Origin: Rodentolepis nana
Lineage: Eukaryota; Platyhelminthes; Cestoda; Cyclophyllidea; Hymenolepididae
DNA: 11,025 nt
Assembly: GCA_900617975.1 (NCBI GenBank)
Contig: UZAE01001916.1
Coordinates: 1-11,025 of the forward strand
Direction of reading: 5' to 3'
Shown here in pieces: positions 1 through 8,936 of the stretch (position 1 is its first letter; every line of letters begins with the position of its first letter). The notes beneath the pieces are model-generated. The model worked only from the letters and a program-made list of their open reading frames with translations, was not told the DNA's origin and made no database searches. Position numbers and translations under genes: made by a program.

Positions 1-511
1 GATAGCTATCAAAACGCCTGCCATTTGATATGAATAAATATTTAGTTTACTTATTTAGAACAAAGGAGACGCTAAATACATTCTACTAATTGAGAAATCT
101 CTTGCTTTCAACAAAGAATTATTCAGCCATTGAAACTACGTCTCAAACTACAATGGTAAACCATAATCAATGATCCGAAAAATGGGAATTTCCTCTTTTC
201 TCACGCCAGAAAAAGCACAAGGAAGCATCAATAACAGAGAGCAAAAAAACAAACTAATAATTTCGCTATTGTATAATACAATCAGGGAGTTTTCAGTTGA
301 ATGGAGACACCAGTGGACATGAGGAGGAAATAAGAGGGGGGGGGGGAGACGAGGGAGAGGGGGTTCAGGCCAAAATAGCAAGAGAGGCTGAACGGATTGA
401 AATAAAAGACTACTAAAAGAATAACAACAATATGATGGTATTAGAGGAGTGTAGGTCATCTTCTTTCATCCAAAATAGCCTCCTCTATGCGAATAGAAGG
501 TGGAAATGCGG
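1..511. other. 3' flank of the Maf gene
   Basis: Sequence downstream of the Maf stop codon. No AATAAA or ATTAAA is present on the minus strand between 1 and 511, so the cleavage signal is a variant or lies beyond the edge. A minus-strand ORF at 148-459 is a proline/leucine-rich translation of the G-rich tract near 336-363 and is not considered a gene. Nothing else is recognised. Confidence 0.5.
334..363 (+). repeat. G-rich low-complexity tract with an 11-G run
   Basis: An unbroken run of 11 G at 336-346 is followed by GGG (353-355) and GGGGG (359-363) separated by purines. It is purine-only except for one C. It reads as a polypyrimidine tract on the Maf sense strand, about 150-180 nt past the stop. 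Homopolymer length may vary or be misread. Confidence 0.75.
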
Positions 512-698
512 TCAGCTGAGACAATTATCGAGTGAGGAATCATCACCATCGTTGAGGGAATAGAAGGCGCCACGCCGCTGATTAACATACTGACATATCC
601 GATAAACGGGGAGACCGATTGCGTTCAGGTAATCACCCTCAATGCCTTCTATCAGACTTACTCCAAGACCTTTGAAATCGTAGCTCCCTGCTTTGCCT
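512..698 (-). CDS. maf: Maf gene exon 5 (residue 164 to stop)
   Basis: The first base completes an Ile codon (AT|A). The next residues are [20 protein letters not shown] and then [16 protein letters not shown]. These align with the family's G-K-A-G-x-Y-x-I-Q-G-x-G-x-x-x-V/I-E and G-x-Y-x-N-V-V-G-L-P. A polar Ser/Asp-rich tail of about 20 residues ends in C-L-S and TGA (514-512). The usual Y-G-I-Q-G is Y-D-F-K-G here, so the conserved Gln is Lys173. The exon stands more than 7 kb from the others, but its phase and sequence continue exon 4 exactly. Confidence 0.88.
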
Positions 699-3600
699 CT
701 AGAATAAAGGAAGCCACGAGGGGCATTCGATTATTAGATGTATGAGCCAGAGAGAGAGAGAGACTTGCTGATTATGTGATTATGGAAAGATGCCATTTCT
801 AATAATTTATTTGCTACTGTCAATGAATAACCAGGTAATTAAATGATAGGTGTTGCCTAGGTCACGAATCACGCCTAGGTTCAATAGTGATTGCCAAATT
901 GTATTTATATCAGCCAATTGTTCGGCAGCCACGATTAAGGTATTTGCCAGCTGTTAATACCACTTACCATTAAGCAATTAAGAAATATGCATATAGCACA
1001 ATATAAGAATAAAACTTCACTAAGCAAATGGTGGAAATCAAACAATGAATATTTGCCCTGACCGAGTGTCCTAGTTGGTAGGACAAACTCCATTATTTTG
1101 TATTTCGTTTTAAACGAGGCGGGGGGCATACGTGTAAAGAACTGCCTGTAAGAAGGCTAAACGAACATCACGTGCAATCTCCCTCTCTCCGTCTCTCTAA
1201 TCAGTCACTATATAATATCATTGCACTCCGCAGAAAAACAAACAAAATAAGCATTTTTAGTGCGTGAGAGAGAGAGAGAGAAATGTCAGTTAGCATTCCA
1301 AAATTCGGCTTTCGTTAGTCATCCCCCTGGATTACAGAGCCAATTCTTGTCCTCTTACATCCAGGTCTTAGCGTGGGTTTTCTTTTAAATCTGAAGGTCA
1401 TTGTTACCGCTTCAAATCGTTTTTTTCTCCTGCAATGGTTGAGAAAGCAGAACAATCTTGCGAGATTTGAGCAGCTTACAAGATCATGGTAGTATGGTGA
1501 AAAAAAACCACGCTTTTTCTAACAAAAGAGGCAATTCGCTAGATTACCGAAACCGAAATTAGCCTTATGCATGGAAGCAGGTGTTTAAGATGCGCTCGTA
1601 AGTAGGGCAGAAAACAATATACCCGGGGAAATAAAAAACTATTGAATGAAATCGAGAAACATAAGGCATTGTGGAAATTTACTAGAAGGTTAGATAAAGC
1701 GATTTCAAAACTGTAAACAAGATTTCCATTTTTGAGTATTGATGACACTTCACCTCAACCGGCGTTACTACCTAGTAGGTTAGTTAAGATATCAAAGTTA
1801 TTTTATGACACCATGATCACCGCGTCAAGGTTTGCTGCCAGAGATCAGGGGTTCGATGACATCGGCGTATATCTAGTGAGCCTTATTGAACAATCACGTA
1901 AGTCACATAGAGGGTGGCATAATTTGAGCCTTTCACGAGGGAGGCTCGATGATGCCATATTCTGTCGCCCAACAGAAATTGGGAAATGTTTCCTTAAACG
2001 AGAATTAATGCACATAAAGCAATCAACACTTGGATTGTTTCACCTCATCAAATAGACAGACAGATTCACTCCCATTAATACTTCAAGCATATACCTCTTG
2101 CCAAAAAAAGCGAAACTGCTAAATATTTGTATACATTGCTTTGAAATTATGAGTCTATGAGAAACAACCTTGAGGCCAAATTATTCAATAAATTTAAAAA
2201 TCCTATGGAGAAATTGCCATGTGGCCTAATCAGAAGTCGGTTACCGATAGATAAACTACCCCATCAAAGCGTTCTTGTTCATACTCTAGGCTCCTTGAAA
2301 TAAGTCAAGAATTCAATCCGATCTCATGGGTCGGATTGCAAAAAACATCAAGACAATGTCGAGGACAAACCACTCTCCAAAGTTCCTTGGTGGTGCTTTA
2401 CTAACCGAGTAAGTGAGATTCAAAAACCATGCGATCCATTCGTCATGAGAAAAGCATGCATATAATGAGTCTCAATTTTAAATTCGAATCAAGCATAAAC
2501 GTTCGCACGCAACTTCTAAAACACATCAAGACTCCGCCATGGAATCGTGAAATTTTTAACGGTCTTCCATCGAGACTTAAGCATATGCTCCGCAATTATT
2601 CATTAACATTGTCGCATTCCGACAACTTATCTTCGAACTCCATACTGTGATGATGGCTCAGCCGATTTTGAGCCTTCATCCATCCGAGTTTCAGGTGCTC
2701 AATACACATTGTTCGATCGAAAAGTTACGTCACACAAATTGGCTTAATGGCAGCATGTGCATAAGCGAAAAGAGTCCATAGAAGCCGATAGCACACCGAT
2801 GTACGTCAATGCACAAATTGAGTAAACCGAAAACTATTACAGGGCGTTTAACTCCCATCTTGATCCAAAATTATGAAAATAAACAACTTACAAGCCGAAA
2901 ATAAAGCGAGTTTTAACTATCAATCTTAGTATTTAGCTAGTTGTACTACAAACTAGTTACTTGGACGAAGTGTGATCGAGGGAAATGATAAGTTGAACAG
3001 ACATTCACATTAGAGGCAAATCTGCCAAGGAAGTCAAATGTGATGTTTATGACGAAGACACTGCTGTTAGACGACCATTCGGTGACCTTCAGACGTCGTT
3101 TTGCGACGCATAAACTGCATGACGCAAATTAACATGGGAATTAGAACAAGAGAATTTCAAAGATTAAGACCTAGTTTGCGAGAGCTTAGGTGAAATCTGT
3201 AGCATTACAATTAGACAATTAATTCATTTTTGTTCAGAATTAAAAGCGCTTCAATGCCGATCAAACGGGAAGATGACACATTGCTTAAATTCAGACTGTA
3301 CCGAAGAAAATGTGAAATCTAAGTCCGAATTCTTGCCTATGCGACGGCATAATGAAAATTAGGCCACATGACTCATCATATGGAGCGATGCGGAGTGAAT
3401 ATAAAAAAAAGTACACGCGCAGATAAAACATTTGTAGATCTGCTAAGAGATTAGCTCCAGGTCGGAGCATTTAATGCAATTTTAAATTAGATTAAAAAGA
3501 ACCAATTGTTTTTTATGAAGTTTAAGTGAATACAGCTTACGCAACTCTGGTGCTTTGAAAATGGAGTCCCCTTAAGTAAAGGCGCAAAAAATTGCAATTA

Positions 3601-6600
3601 ATTACCAAGAGATCGACACTTGGATTAAAATAAAACAATGAGCAAGCGCTGGGCTGTATTCTCTCTTGGCCACCATGACGTCACCCTACATGTCACTTTG
3701 ATCCCACCCACTCTAGCATTTTTGTTGAACGCACTCTGATTACCACAATAAAATAACTACTTGTTGAATAAAAGTGAGTAATCTTGAGTCAAAAAATACC
3801 GCCAATTGTTGTTAATAATGATAATAATAAAATGATAACATTATTAAAGTCAATTTAAAGTAGCATATTTATTAAGTCCATTTGGCAAACAATTATAAAT
3901 CACTTGGTGTTCGCATTACGACTAGGATTCGTACTTGGAGATTTTAGTTTTCAAATACACTCCATACCAAATGCCTTGGCGCATGCGAATAGAGACTTAA
4001 ATTCTATAAGAGTTCCGTGGAATCGCATAGCTAGAAATCCAGCTCTGAGGTTGCAGGAAATTGGCAACTGTCCATATTCACTCATAACCTCTGCATAAGC
4101 TTTAACTTTCAACTAAGCACGATTGCACGTATACAGTCATGGAAACGCATAAAAACTACACTTTGCTAAAAATCGATTCAGCAAAGTTGTTCGCGTCTGA
4201 AATCCAAAGGGACTAAAACGCCAAAAATCACGCAGCTAAGCGACTTAGACGTGACGTACACCAAGACGCATTACACCGCGCTAATACGCTTCAATTGCCC
4301 AAAGCAAGAAGCAATCGATAAATTGCAAGACAAAGAGGGTGTCGCATTAGAAAGATTTTCTCGATATTATAAACAATAATGATCGACTGGTGTTAGAAAT
4401 AAAAGTGCAAGGCTTTCCATTCTAAATTAACCAATCGCAGAAGGGTTTCCTGAAATCTGGCGAATTCATTGTAGTAGGTCTTTGCCCCCGTTCACAAACA
4501 AGATGCAAAATTAATTTTAGTTCGCACGCGTATAATGATTCAAAAAAAATTAAGTGGGCTTTCAAGAAGGAAGATTTGAAATTACTGCCACCCATTGAAT
4601 AGACCTGATCCATGTAGCTGGATACCAGGAGAACGAGCAAAAACAACACATTGTAAAAAAAGAGGATGATTTAGTGGTTACACAACCCACACATTCCCTT
4701 TGCTATAGAGCGTTTAAGGCATCAATTATCGCTTCGATACTGGCTGAAATTTGAGTAAGTACATGCACCAACCATTTGTAAGCCAAGATAATAGCTAATC
4801 GATCTTAACACTTCACAAACTTTTGAATATTTTATCGATTTTGATTACTGGCACTTTTGCCTATGAAGTGATTGTAACGAGATGGCACAGCCAACCACCT
4901 AGTTTAATCAACTAATAAATTCTCTACATCGCAGCTGGAACTCAAGACTCAACATCCTAAAATACGCTTATTTTAGGATATTAGGACGTAACGCAGCACA
5001 AATGCCAATAAAATAGTGGATAGCCAAATAAATCTAGGGTTAAAATATGAAAGAAAACAACGAACACTCTAGTTTTGCTTTCTGCATTTACTTGCCTTCA
5101 CAACCTATCGGGGTAGCTATTATTCTCTTAAAATATTTATTATTTATAACAAATGACAGGCGTCTTGATAGTTACATTAGCCCTTTAGTTGACTTCGGGC
5201 TTCACAGAGGGGAGGAAGAACATCAAATGAGAAGAATTCGGGAGGGGGAATAGAAGAGTGATTCACAGATGCAAAAGAAACAGACAGACACAAAGGTAGA
5301 GAAAAGGTAAGATGAGTACTGTGAAAGGGGTCGAATATGACATACAGTGGGGATGATGGCAGTTTGAAGTGAGAAGTCAACTGCCGGTTAATAGACTTTT
5401 TTGCCGTATGATTATACGTTGCCCAGGGTGCACCAAGAGGAGGTAAGTCTATCCCACACCCCTCTCTTAAAATATAGAATATGGGATTTTGTTAAGCTTT
5501 CCTGCCCGAGGGGGAGGAGGGGGGACAAATAGCGGTCTTTTCGATTTGTCGCAGTTATATCTTGCAGTTTAGTCCTATTTTTAACTCATCCTTCTACGTA
5601 GGCGTGCCTTCCACTCTTTCCTAATATAGGTACCCATGTGATACCCTTCAACTCCTTCAAATTCCCTTGGTGGGGAGGAGAGGGGTGGGCGGGGGGTGGG
5701 GGGAGCGTAAAGCTTGCAAGGGCTTCTCCTTCTTCTATTCCGCTGCTTAAGGTAGGTAGAGATAAAATCCCCTAAACGAGTAATAACGTTACCGTCGTAT
5801 TACGCATTCAATGCTCAGACATTTAATGTCGATGGTGAACATCATGCGAATTGCTTTAATCACTTCCCAACGACGTTCACCAATTTATACGACTTTGAGG
5901 GCAAAAGTTATTGCAAACAAATCGACGACTTCCTATTATTACGGTAAATGTACCACAGATCATTTCGACCTACACTAACTAAAAGGCCAATAATATTCGT
6001 TCAAATGACAAATTTAAGAGATAAAAGAAAGTGAACATAAAATAGAGCATAAAGTTAGTCAGGGAAGAATATCACAATGAAATTTCTAATTCGGCGCTGA
6101 AGATATTTAAACACGCCTCTCGTTTGAATCATATTTGCAACGCAGACAAGATTTGTAATTTTGTAAGAATTGATAGGCCAAATATGAGCCGTCTAAGCCG
6201 ACTCTTCATACGAGAAACCTTAGATTTTTTAAATTTCAATATCGAAATACAGATATTTCCATTAACTGATGAGACTTAATGACCAACGAACGGCAGTTAA
6301 CGGAGACATCTGTTAAGAGGGTGAGTATGAGACCATTTGAAAAAAACACCAGAACTTCAATACAGCGATGAAACTAAATAACACATAACAACATGAAGGT
6401 AAAATAAAGTGCAAATGAGCTGAAGAAGTTAAAGTCCAAGCCAAACGGGGCTTTAATTCTCGACTTACTCAAAAATTCTAAGATATTTAGATCAGCTCTT
6501 TAGTATAAACACTCCTGATGTTTAAGAATTATAATAATTTTTCTATAATAATGGGATAAATATAGTTAGATGAATTTGATGCGAATTTGGCTTCATCCTT

Positions 6601-8936
6601 AATTAAATCAGGACAAATTAAATCAAGCCAATTTCCGTTGACAATGATTGGTGGGAAAAAAAGTTATTAAGAGTTTACGAAGTAAATAAGAAATTTTAAA
6701 TCTTCCCCTTTAGTAGGAAAGATATATCCACCTGGACAAATTTTGACAAATACTGCACATCTTCCCACTAGAAGTACTTTGCGCTAAAGACACTCGATTA
6801 TCAATTAAATAAAATCGATATTTCAAGTTATGATCTTCAATAAATTCTAGTGAACTCTATTAAGGTCAAAATAACCCAGCTAAAATGTATCAGAGAGCAA
6901 ACCTATAAAATCGATTTACTGGCCGATCAGGTCAGGACAATAGGAGCATGAGCCACCATTCATAAAACCAGAATTTGGAAAAATTTTTATGATATTTGCT
7001 TTAATAGACACATTCAAAGACACGGAGGAAAGAATGAGAGTGAGTGAATTAAGATAATCCCAATTTGCCTGAACTCCATATTCATCAGGCTAATTGCTTT
7101 TTCAGGCTGGAGTTCATTCAGACTTAGCATTTCTCTTAAATTCTAGAGTCATTAGGAGAAAACATCAGGAAAAGAATTTTCAATCTCGATTGAGCCTAAT
7201 AACCACCAATGGATGACATAATTACACTCGATTTCTTAGCACATTTCTTTTCATGCAATCTTTATGGCATCTAATATAGTGGAAAAGCGAATCCCCCATT
7301 AGATTAGATTTTAATCCAGAATGCAGACAATCTGACCATAAATTTAAAATAACACAGATAGAATGGAAGGTTCGTTCGGTCGCATAATTCGCAATTCGTT
7401 AATTGATGGTCGAGTATAGATATCTCCCCCCTAAGCGAACATTGGTAAACGCGAATTAGTTATCATTTACCCTAAGTGCAAATTCAATCAAAGTCAATCA
7501 CTGCAATTAGATTAAAAGCACTAAAGGCAACGCTTCTAAATGAGGCCATAGCGCGAACGAGGTCATGTCCTCGATTGGAGACAATAAAAGCGCAAGCAAA
7601 ACCCAACATGAATTTGTGTACCAAGAAGTGACCTATCTGCACTCATGAGGGCACAACTACCAAAAATCCAACAAGTAACAGACTCAACCAGATCGAGGTG
7701 AAATTACTAGCCGGAGACCAGACAACCATCCCTAATTGATGCATACTTAGCAATAACTATTACTATAAAGAAACATTTCTGAATTTCGTAATTTGAAATT
7801 GCCTCAGTAGAGTAAATTTAAAAGTTAGACCAAGTTGGGCTCAGAGATATCTCATTACAAACAAATTAAAAGGATACGACAACATATCTCAGAGTTCTAG
7901 AAAAAGATATAAAAGAAAGCAAGCAGAAATGGGAAAATAAGAATTTGAAACTGATAAAAGGTCCAAATTACGAATCATTAAGTCGAATTAACTGGTTCGC
8001 TTGGCTTATTCGATGACGCAGCAACTAACTATGGATTCGCCAACATGTACTTAAGAGTTCAAATCAAAATAGTGCTTCTAACTAGTACTAATAATTATAT
8101 CGTACTGTGTAACCGTTTCTAAATATAGTTGCAGCATGAAACAGGACATGTCCAGAAATTGGACCAACAGACGGAGAGGGCTAACACCTAAGAAATACAA
8201 TAAGTAAGGAGTGACGCAGCTAAGCCCAAGACGCGAAACTAATTTTGTCCGAATAGAACGACAATAGAACTAATTGGTTTGAATTACTATCAAATTAAAA
8301 CTCACATTGGTTCCAGAGTTCTCACGTAGGCTTCTAGTGCACTCGTATCAACTTTTCCCATTTTCACGGTGGTTCGTTCGAAGAAACTGTCATAAGCAAG
8401 GAGGTTATTATCATTACGGTCAAGCCAGGCCAATCCAACACCAGTGAATACATCATGCTTTTTGCCATTTAGTCTACATATAGAGATTGTGGTTAAAATC
8501 TCATTCGAATTACTTGAAGAGAGTGGAAAGGGCATCTTCTGCATGCTTTGGTTTGCCAATTATTTTTCCTTCCAGGGATATAACCGTATCCGCGGTGATA
8601 ATCAAATCTGCTGGCTAAAAAGTGGAGACAAATGAACGAGAAGATTATTTCCACACGTACATATCTGAGCCTTTTGATGGTACCTTCCGATTTTAGCTTC
8701 GCTAATGCTTCAACAAAAGATGAAACTGAAGGAAAGTGTTTCGAGTCGACGTTTTCACTCACTTTTGGATCAATAATGGAGAATTGAAGACTCTAAAATA
8801 GGACCATGAGGGAGTATTTAGAATACTAGGGAAGTCGAAAACGTACACACTGCTTAAGGATAAGCTCTCGAACAACGGAGGAACTGCCTAGGACTACCAG
8901 AAGGTCACGAAATTGAGGATGAATCGAAGAAAACAT
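512..8936 (-). CDS. maf: Maf/ASMTL-N-type nucleoside triphosphate pyrophosphatase, five exons, complete
   Basis: The coding sequence is the minus-strand join of 8936-8847, 8792-8661, 8614-8514, 8473-8306 and 698-512: 678 nt, 225 residues plus TGA, a normal Maf length. Seen in order: a degenerate N-terminal S-S-S-V-V-R-E-L motif (residues 18-25), the F-S-I-I-D-P...S-E-N-V-D segment (34-46), the signature I-T-A-D-T-V (80-85, catalytic-type Asp83), G-K-P (94-96), [10 protein letters not shown] (111-120), A-Y-V-R-T-L-E-P (156-163), G-K-A-G-S-Y (165-170) and [10 protein letters not shown] (185-194). Known of the family: Maf proteins hydrolyse dTTP, UTP and modified NTPs to monophosphate and pyrophosphate, probably in the cytosol for nucleotide-pool cleaning. 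Vertebrate ASMTL fuses this domain to a methyltransferase; here it stands alone. The ATG is the first in its frame, has an in-frame TAA 27 nt upstream, and gives the usual short leader before the first strand. Odd points are the 7.6-kb fourth intron and changes at two usually conserved residues (Val22, Lys173). Confidence 0.9.
749..763 (+). repeat. (AG)7 microsatellite
   Basis: Seven AG units plus one A, inside Maf intron 4 about 50 bp upstream (in sense) of the exon 5 acceptor. On the sense strand it is a CT-rich tract and may strengthen the pyrimidine content ahead of that acceptor, although it is too distant to be the core tract. Confidence 0.8.
1266..1281 (+). repeat. (GA)8 microsatellite
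   Basis: Eight GA units in Maf intron 4. A CT-rich tract (CCCTCTCTCCGTCTCTCT, 1181-1198) lies about 67 bp before it on the same strand, so the two could pair as an imperfect stem. Simple repeat slippage is an adequate explanation. Confidence 0.8.
4954..4979. repeat. Perfect inverted repeat, 11-bp arms, 4-bp loop
   Basis: ATCCTAAAATA at 4954-4964 and TATTTTAGGAT at 4969-4979 are exact reverse complements around CGCT. It lies within Maf intron 4. No U-run follows on either strand, and no flanking repeat or gene explains it. Confidence 0.8.
5510..5524 (+). repeat. Short purine tract, G-rich
   Basis: G5-A-G2-A-G6 on the plus strand, within the same G-rich half-kilobase as the tract at 5672. Other GGGG or GGGGG runs occur near 5209-5212 and 5241-5248. 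Confidence 0.65.
5672..5703 (+). repeat. G-quadruplex-prone G-rich tract
   Basis: Five G-runs of 4, 4, 3, 6 and 6 bases (5672-5675, 5682-5685, 5687-5689, 5691-5696, 5698-5703) are separated by 6, 1, 1 and 1 bases. This fits the usual intramolecular G-quadruplex rule on the plus strand. The Maf transcript would carry the C-rich complement, so any RNA structure would need antisense transcription. Confidence 0.75.
8306..8473 (-). CDS. maf: Maf gene exon 4 (residues 108-163 plus two bases)
   Basis: Starts by completing Lys108, then [17 protein letters not shown] variable loop follows (D-R-N-D-N-N-L-L), then the strand F-F-E-R-T-T-V-K-M, equivalent to the family's x-E-x-T-x-V-x-F. The exon ends [11 protein letters not shown], equivalent to the family's I-x-x-Y-V-x-x-x-E-P. 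It stops with AT before the donor GTGAGT (phase 2), exactly where the family continues with G-K-A-G. Confidence 0.92.
8474..8513 (-). other. Maf gene intron 3 (40 bp)
   Basis: Donor GTAATT, acceptor ATATGTAG, phase 2, with a branch-point-like TTTTAAC inside. It is exceptionally short and has no clear polypyrimidine tract. The TAA at its donor would end translation at once if it were retained. Removing it joins S-T-L-F-K to L-N-G-K-K-H-D-V, restoring the family's L-S-G-x-x-H-x-V-x-T-G-V block without a gap. Confidence 0.88.
8514..8614 (-). CDS. maf: Maf gene exon 3 (residues 75-107, catalytic signature)
   Basis: Encodes [20 protein letters not shown] followed by [16 protein letters not shown] is the most conserved Maf motif, and its Asp is regarded as the general base or metal ligand. 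The Lys of G-K-P and the A-x-x-M/L helix are also in their expected places. The exon ends two bases into a Lys codon (phase 2). This is the strongest single piece of evidence for the family assignment. Confidence 0.92.
8615..8660 (-). other. Maf gene intron 2 (46 bp)
   Basis: Donor GTACGT, the same hexamer as intron 1. A pyrimidine-rich tail leads to the acceptor CTTTTTAG, in phase 0. Because 46 is not a multiple of three, reading through it shifts the frame, which hides the downstream signature from simple ORF finding. Confidence 0.85.
8661..8792 (-). CDS. maf: Maf gene exon 2 (residues 31-74)
   Basis: The 44 codons begin [16 protein letters not shown], equivalent to the family's L-x-F-x-V-x-P-S-x-F-x-E-x-L-D block. 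A helix follows ([12 protein letters not shown]) in the place of the usual Y-V-x-x-L-A-x-x-K-A, and the exon ends R-L-R-Y. It lies between an ATTTTAG acceptor and a GTACGT donor in phase 0. An earlier GTACCA at about 8682 is a poorer donor and would lose the fit to the helix. Confidence 0.85.
8793..8846 (-). other. Maf gene intron 1 (54 bp)
   Basis: Donor GTACGT, acceptor CCTATTTTAG, phase 0. The length is a multiple of three, but an in-frame TAG at its seventh codon means that retention would truncate the protein. Removing it joins Q-C to S-L-Q-F-S-I-I-D, which matches the family order. Confidence 0.82.
8847..8936 (-). CDS. maf: Maf gene exon 1 (residues 1-30)
   Basis: This exon begins at ATG 8936 and encodes a short leader ([10 protein letters not shown]), a hydrophobic strand (D-L-L-V-V-L), then [11 protein letters not shown]. 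That last stretch aligns with the family motif A-S-x-S-P-R-R-x-E-L/I-L. The exon ends Q-C before a GTACGT donor in phase 0. A GTGTAC donor two bases earlier is possible, but it would break the frame into exon 2. The Pro-Arg of the motif is replaced by Val-Val, leaving only the second Arg (Arg23). Confidence 0.85.

Larger units (their letters stand above)
699..8305 (-). other. Maf gene intron 4 (7,607 bp); no convincing gene inside
   Basis: Donor GTGAGT at 8305-8300 and acceptor TTCTAG ending at 699. The flanking exons join as E-P-I-G-K-A-G, so no Maf residue is missing between them. The interior is mostly AT-rich (A-rich on the plus strand over long parts), with scattered stops in all frames. 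I see GA microsatellites near 750 and 1270, a 107-codon ORF at 1732-2055 of uncertain meaning, an ATA/ATG-rich patch near 3820-3840, a perfect inverted repeat at 4954-4979, and G-rich tracts between 5200 and 5710. I recognise no transposon protein, tRNA or nested gene. Diverged non-autonomous repeats could be present and would not be recognisable by eye. Confidence 0.8.

Noticed and set aside
148..459. 103-residue minus-strand ORF, proline- and leucine-rich
   Set aside because: It lies past the Maf stop and its proline run is the translation of the G-rich tract. It has no splice-site context and no recognisable domain.
2314..2338. 8-bp inverted repeat CAATCCGA/TCGGATTG
   Set aside because: Short arms of this kind are expected by chance several times in a window of this size.
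3676..3683. TGACGTCA palindrome, the CREB/ATF consensus
   Set aside because: An eight-base match in 11 kb is not evidence of a functional site. Nothing else marks this part of the intron as an enhancer.
2429..4098. Plus-strand ORFs at 2429-2650 and 3904-4098, both containing P-W-N-R
   Set aside because: The shared four residues come from a short nucleotide match, and the surrounding residues do not align. This looks like chance.
5047..5380. Overlapping plus- and minus-strand ORFs around the G-rich region
   Set aside because: Both are compositional. The minus-strand one is Ser/Pro-rich because it reads the complement of purine tracts. Neither resembles a family or has exon signals.
7105..7213. 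Plus-strand open frame after a good TTTTTCAG acceptor at about 7104
   Set aside because: Only about 36 codons, no donor or family match, and it overlaps a 9-bp inverted repeat (7070-7078/7108-7116). A chance frame of this length is common.
8444..8635. Plus-strand ORF of 63 residues
   Set aside because: It is antisense to Maf exons 3 and 4, whose minus-strand reading matches a known family in detail.
8493..8762. Frameshifted Maf pseudogene
   Set aside because: The apparent frameshifts at 8615-8660 and 8474-8513 are removed exactly by introns with proper GT...AG ends, leaving an intact frame.
8306..8936. Bacterial contamination or recent bacterial origin of the Maf gene
   Set aside because: Four GT/AG introns with consistent phases interrupt the gene, and Maf domains are known across eukaryotes.
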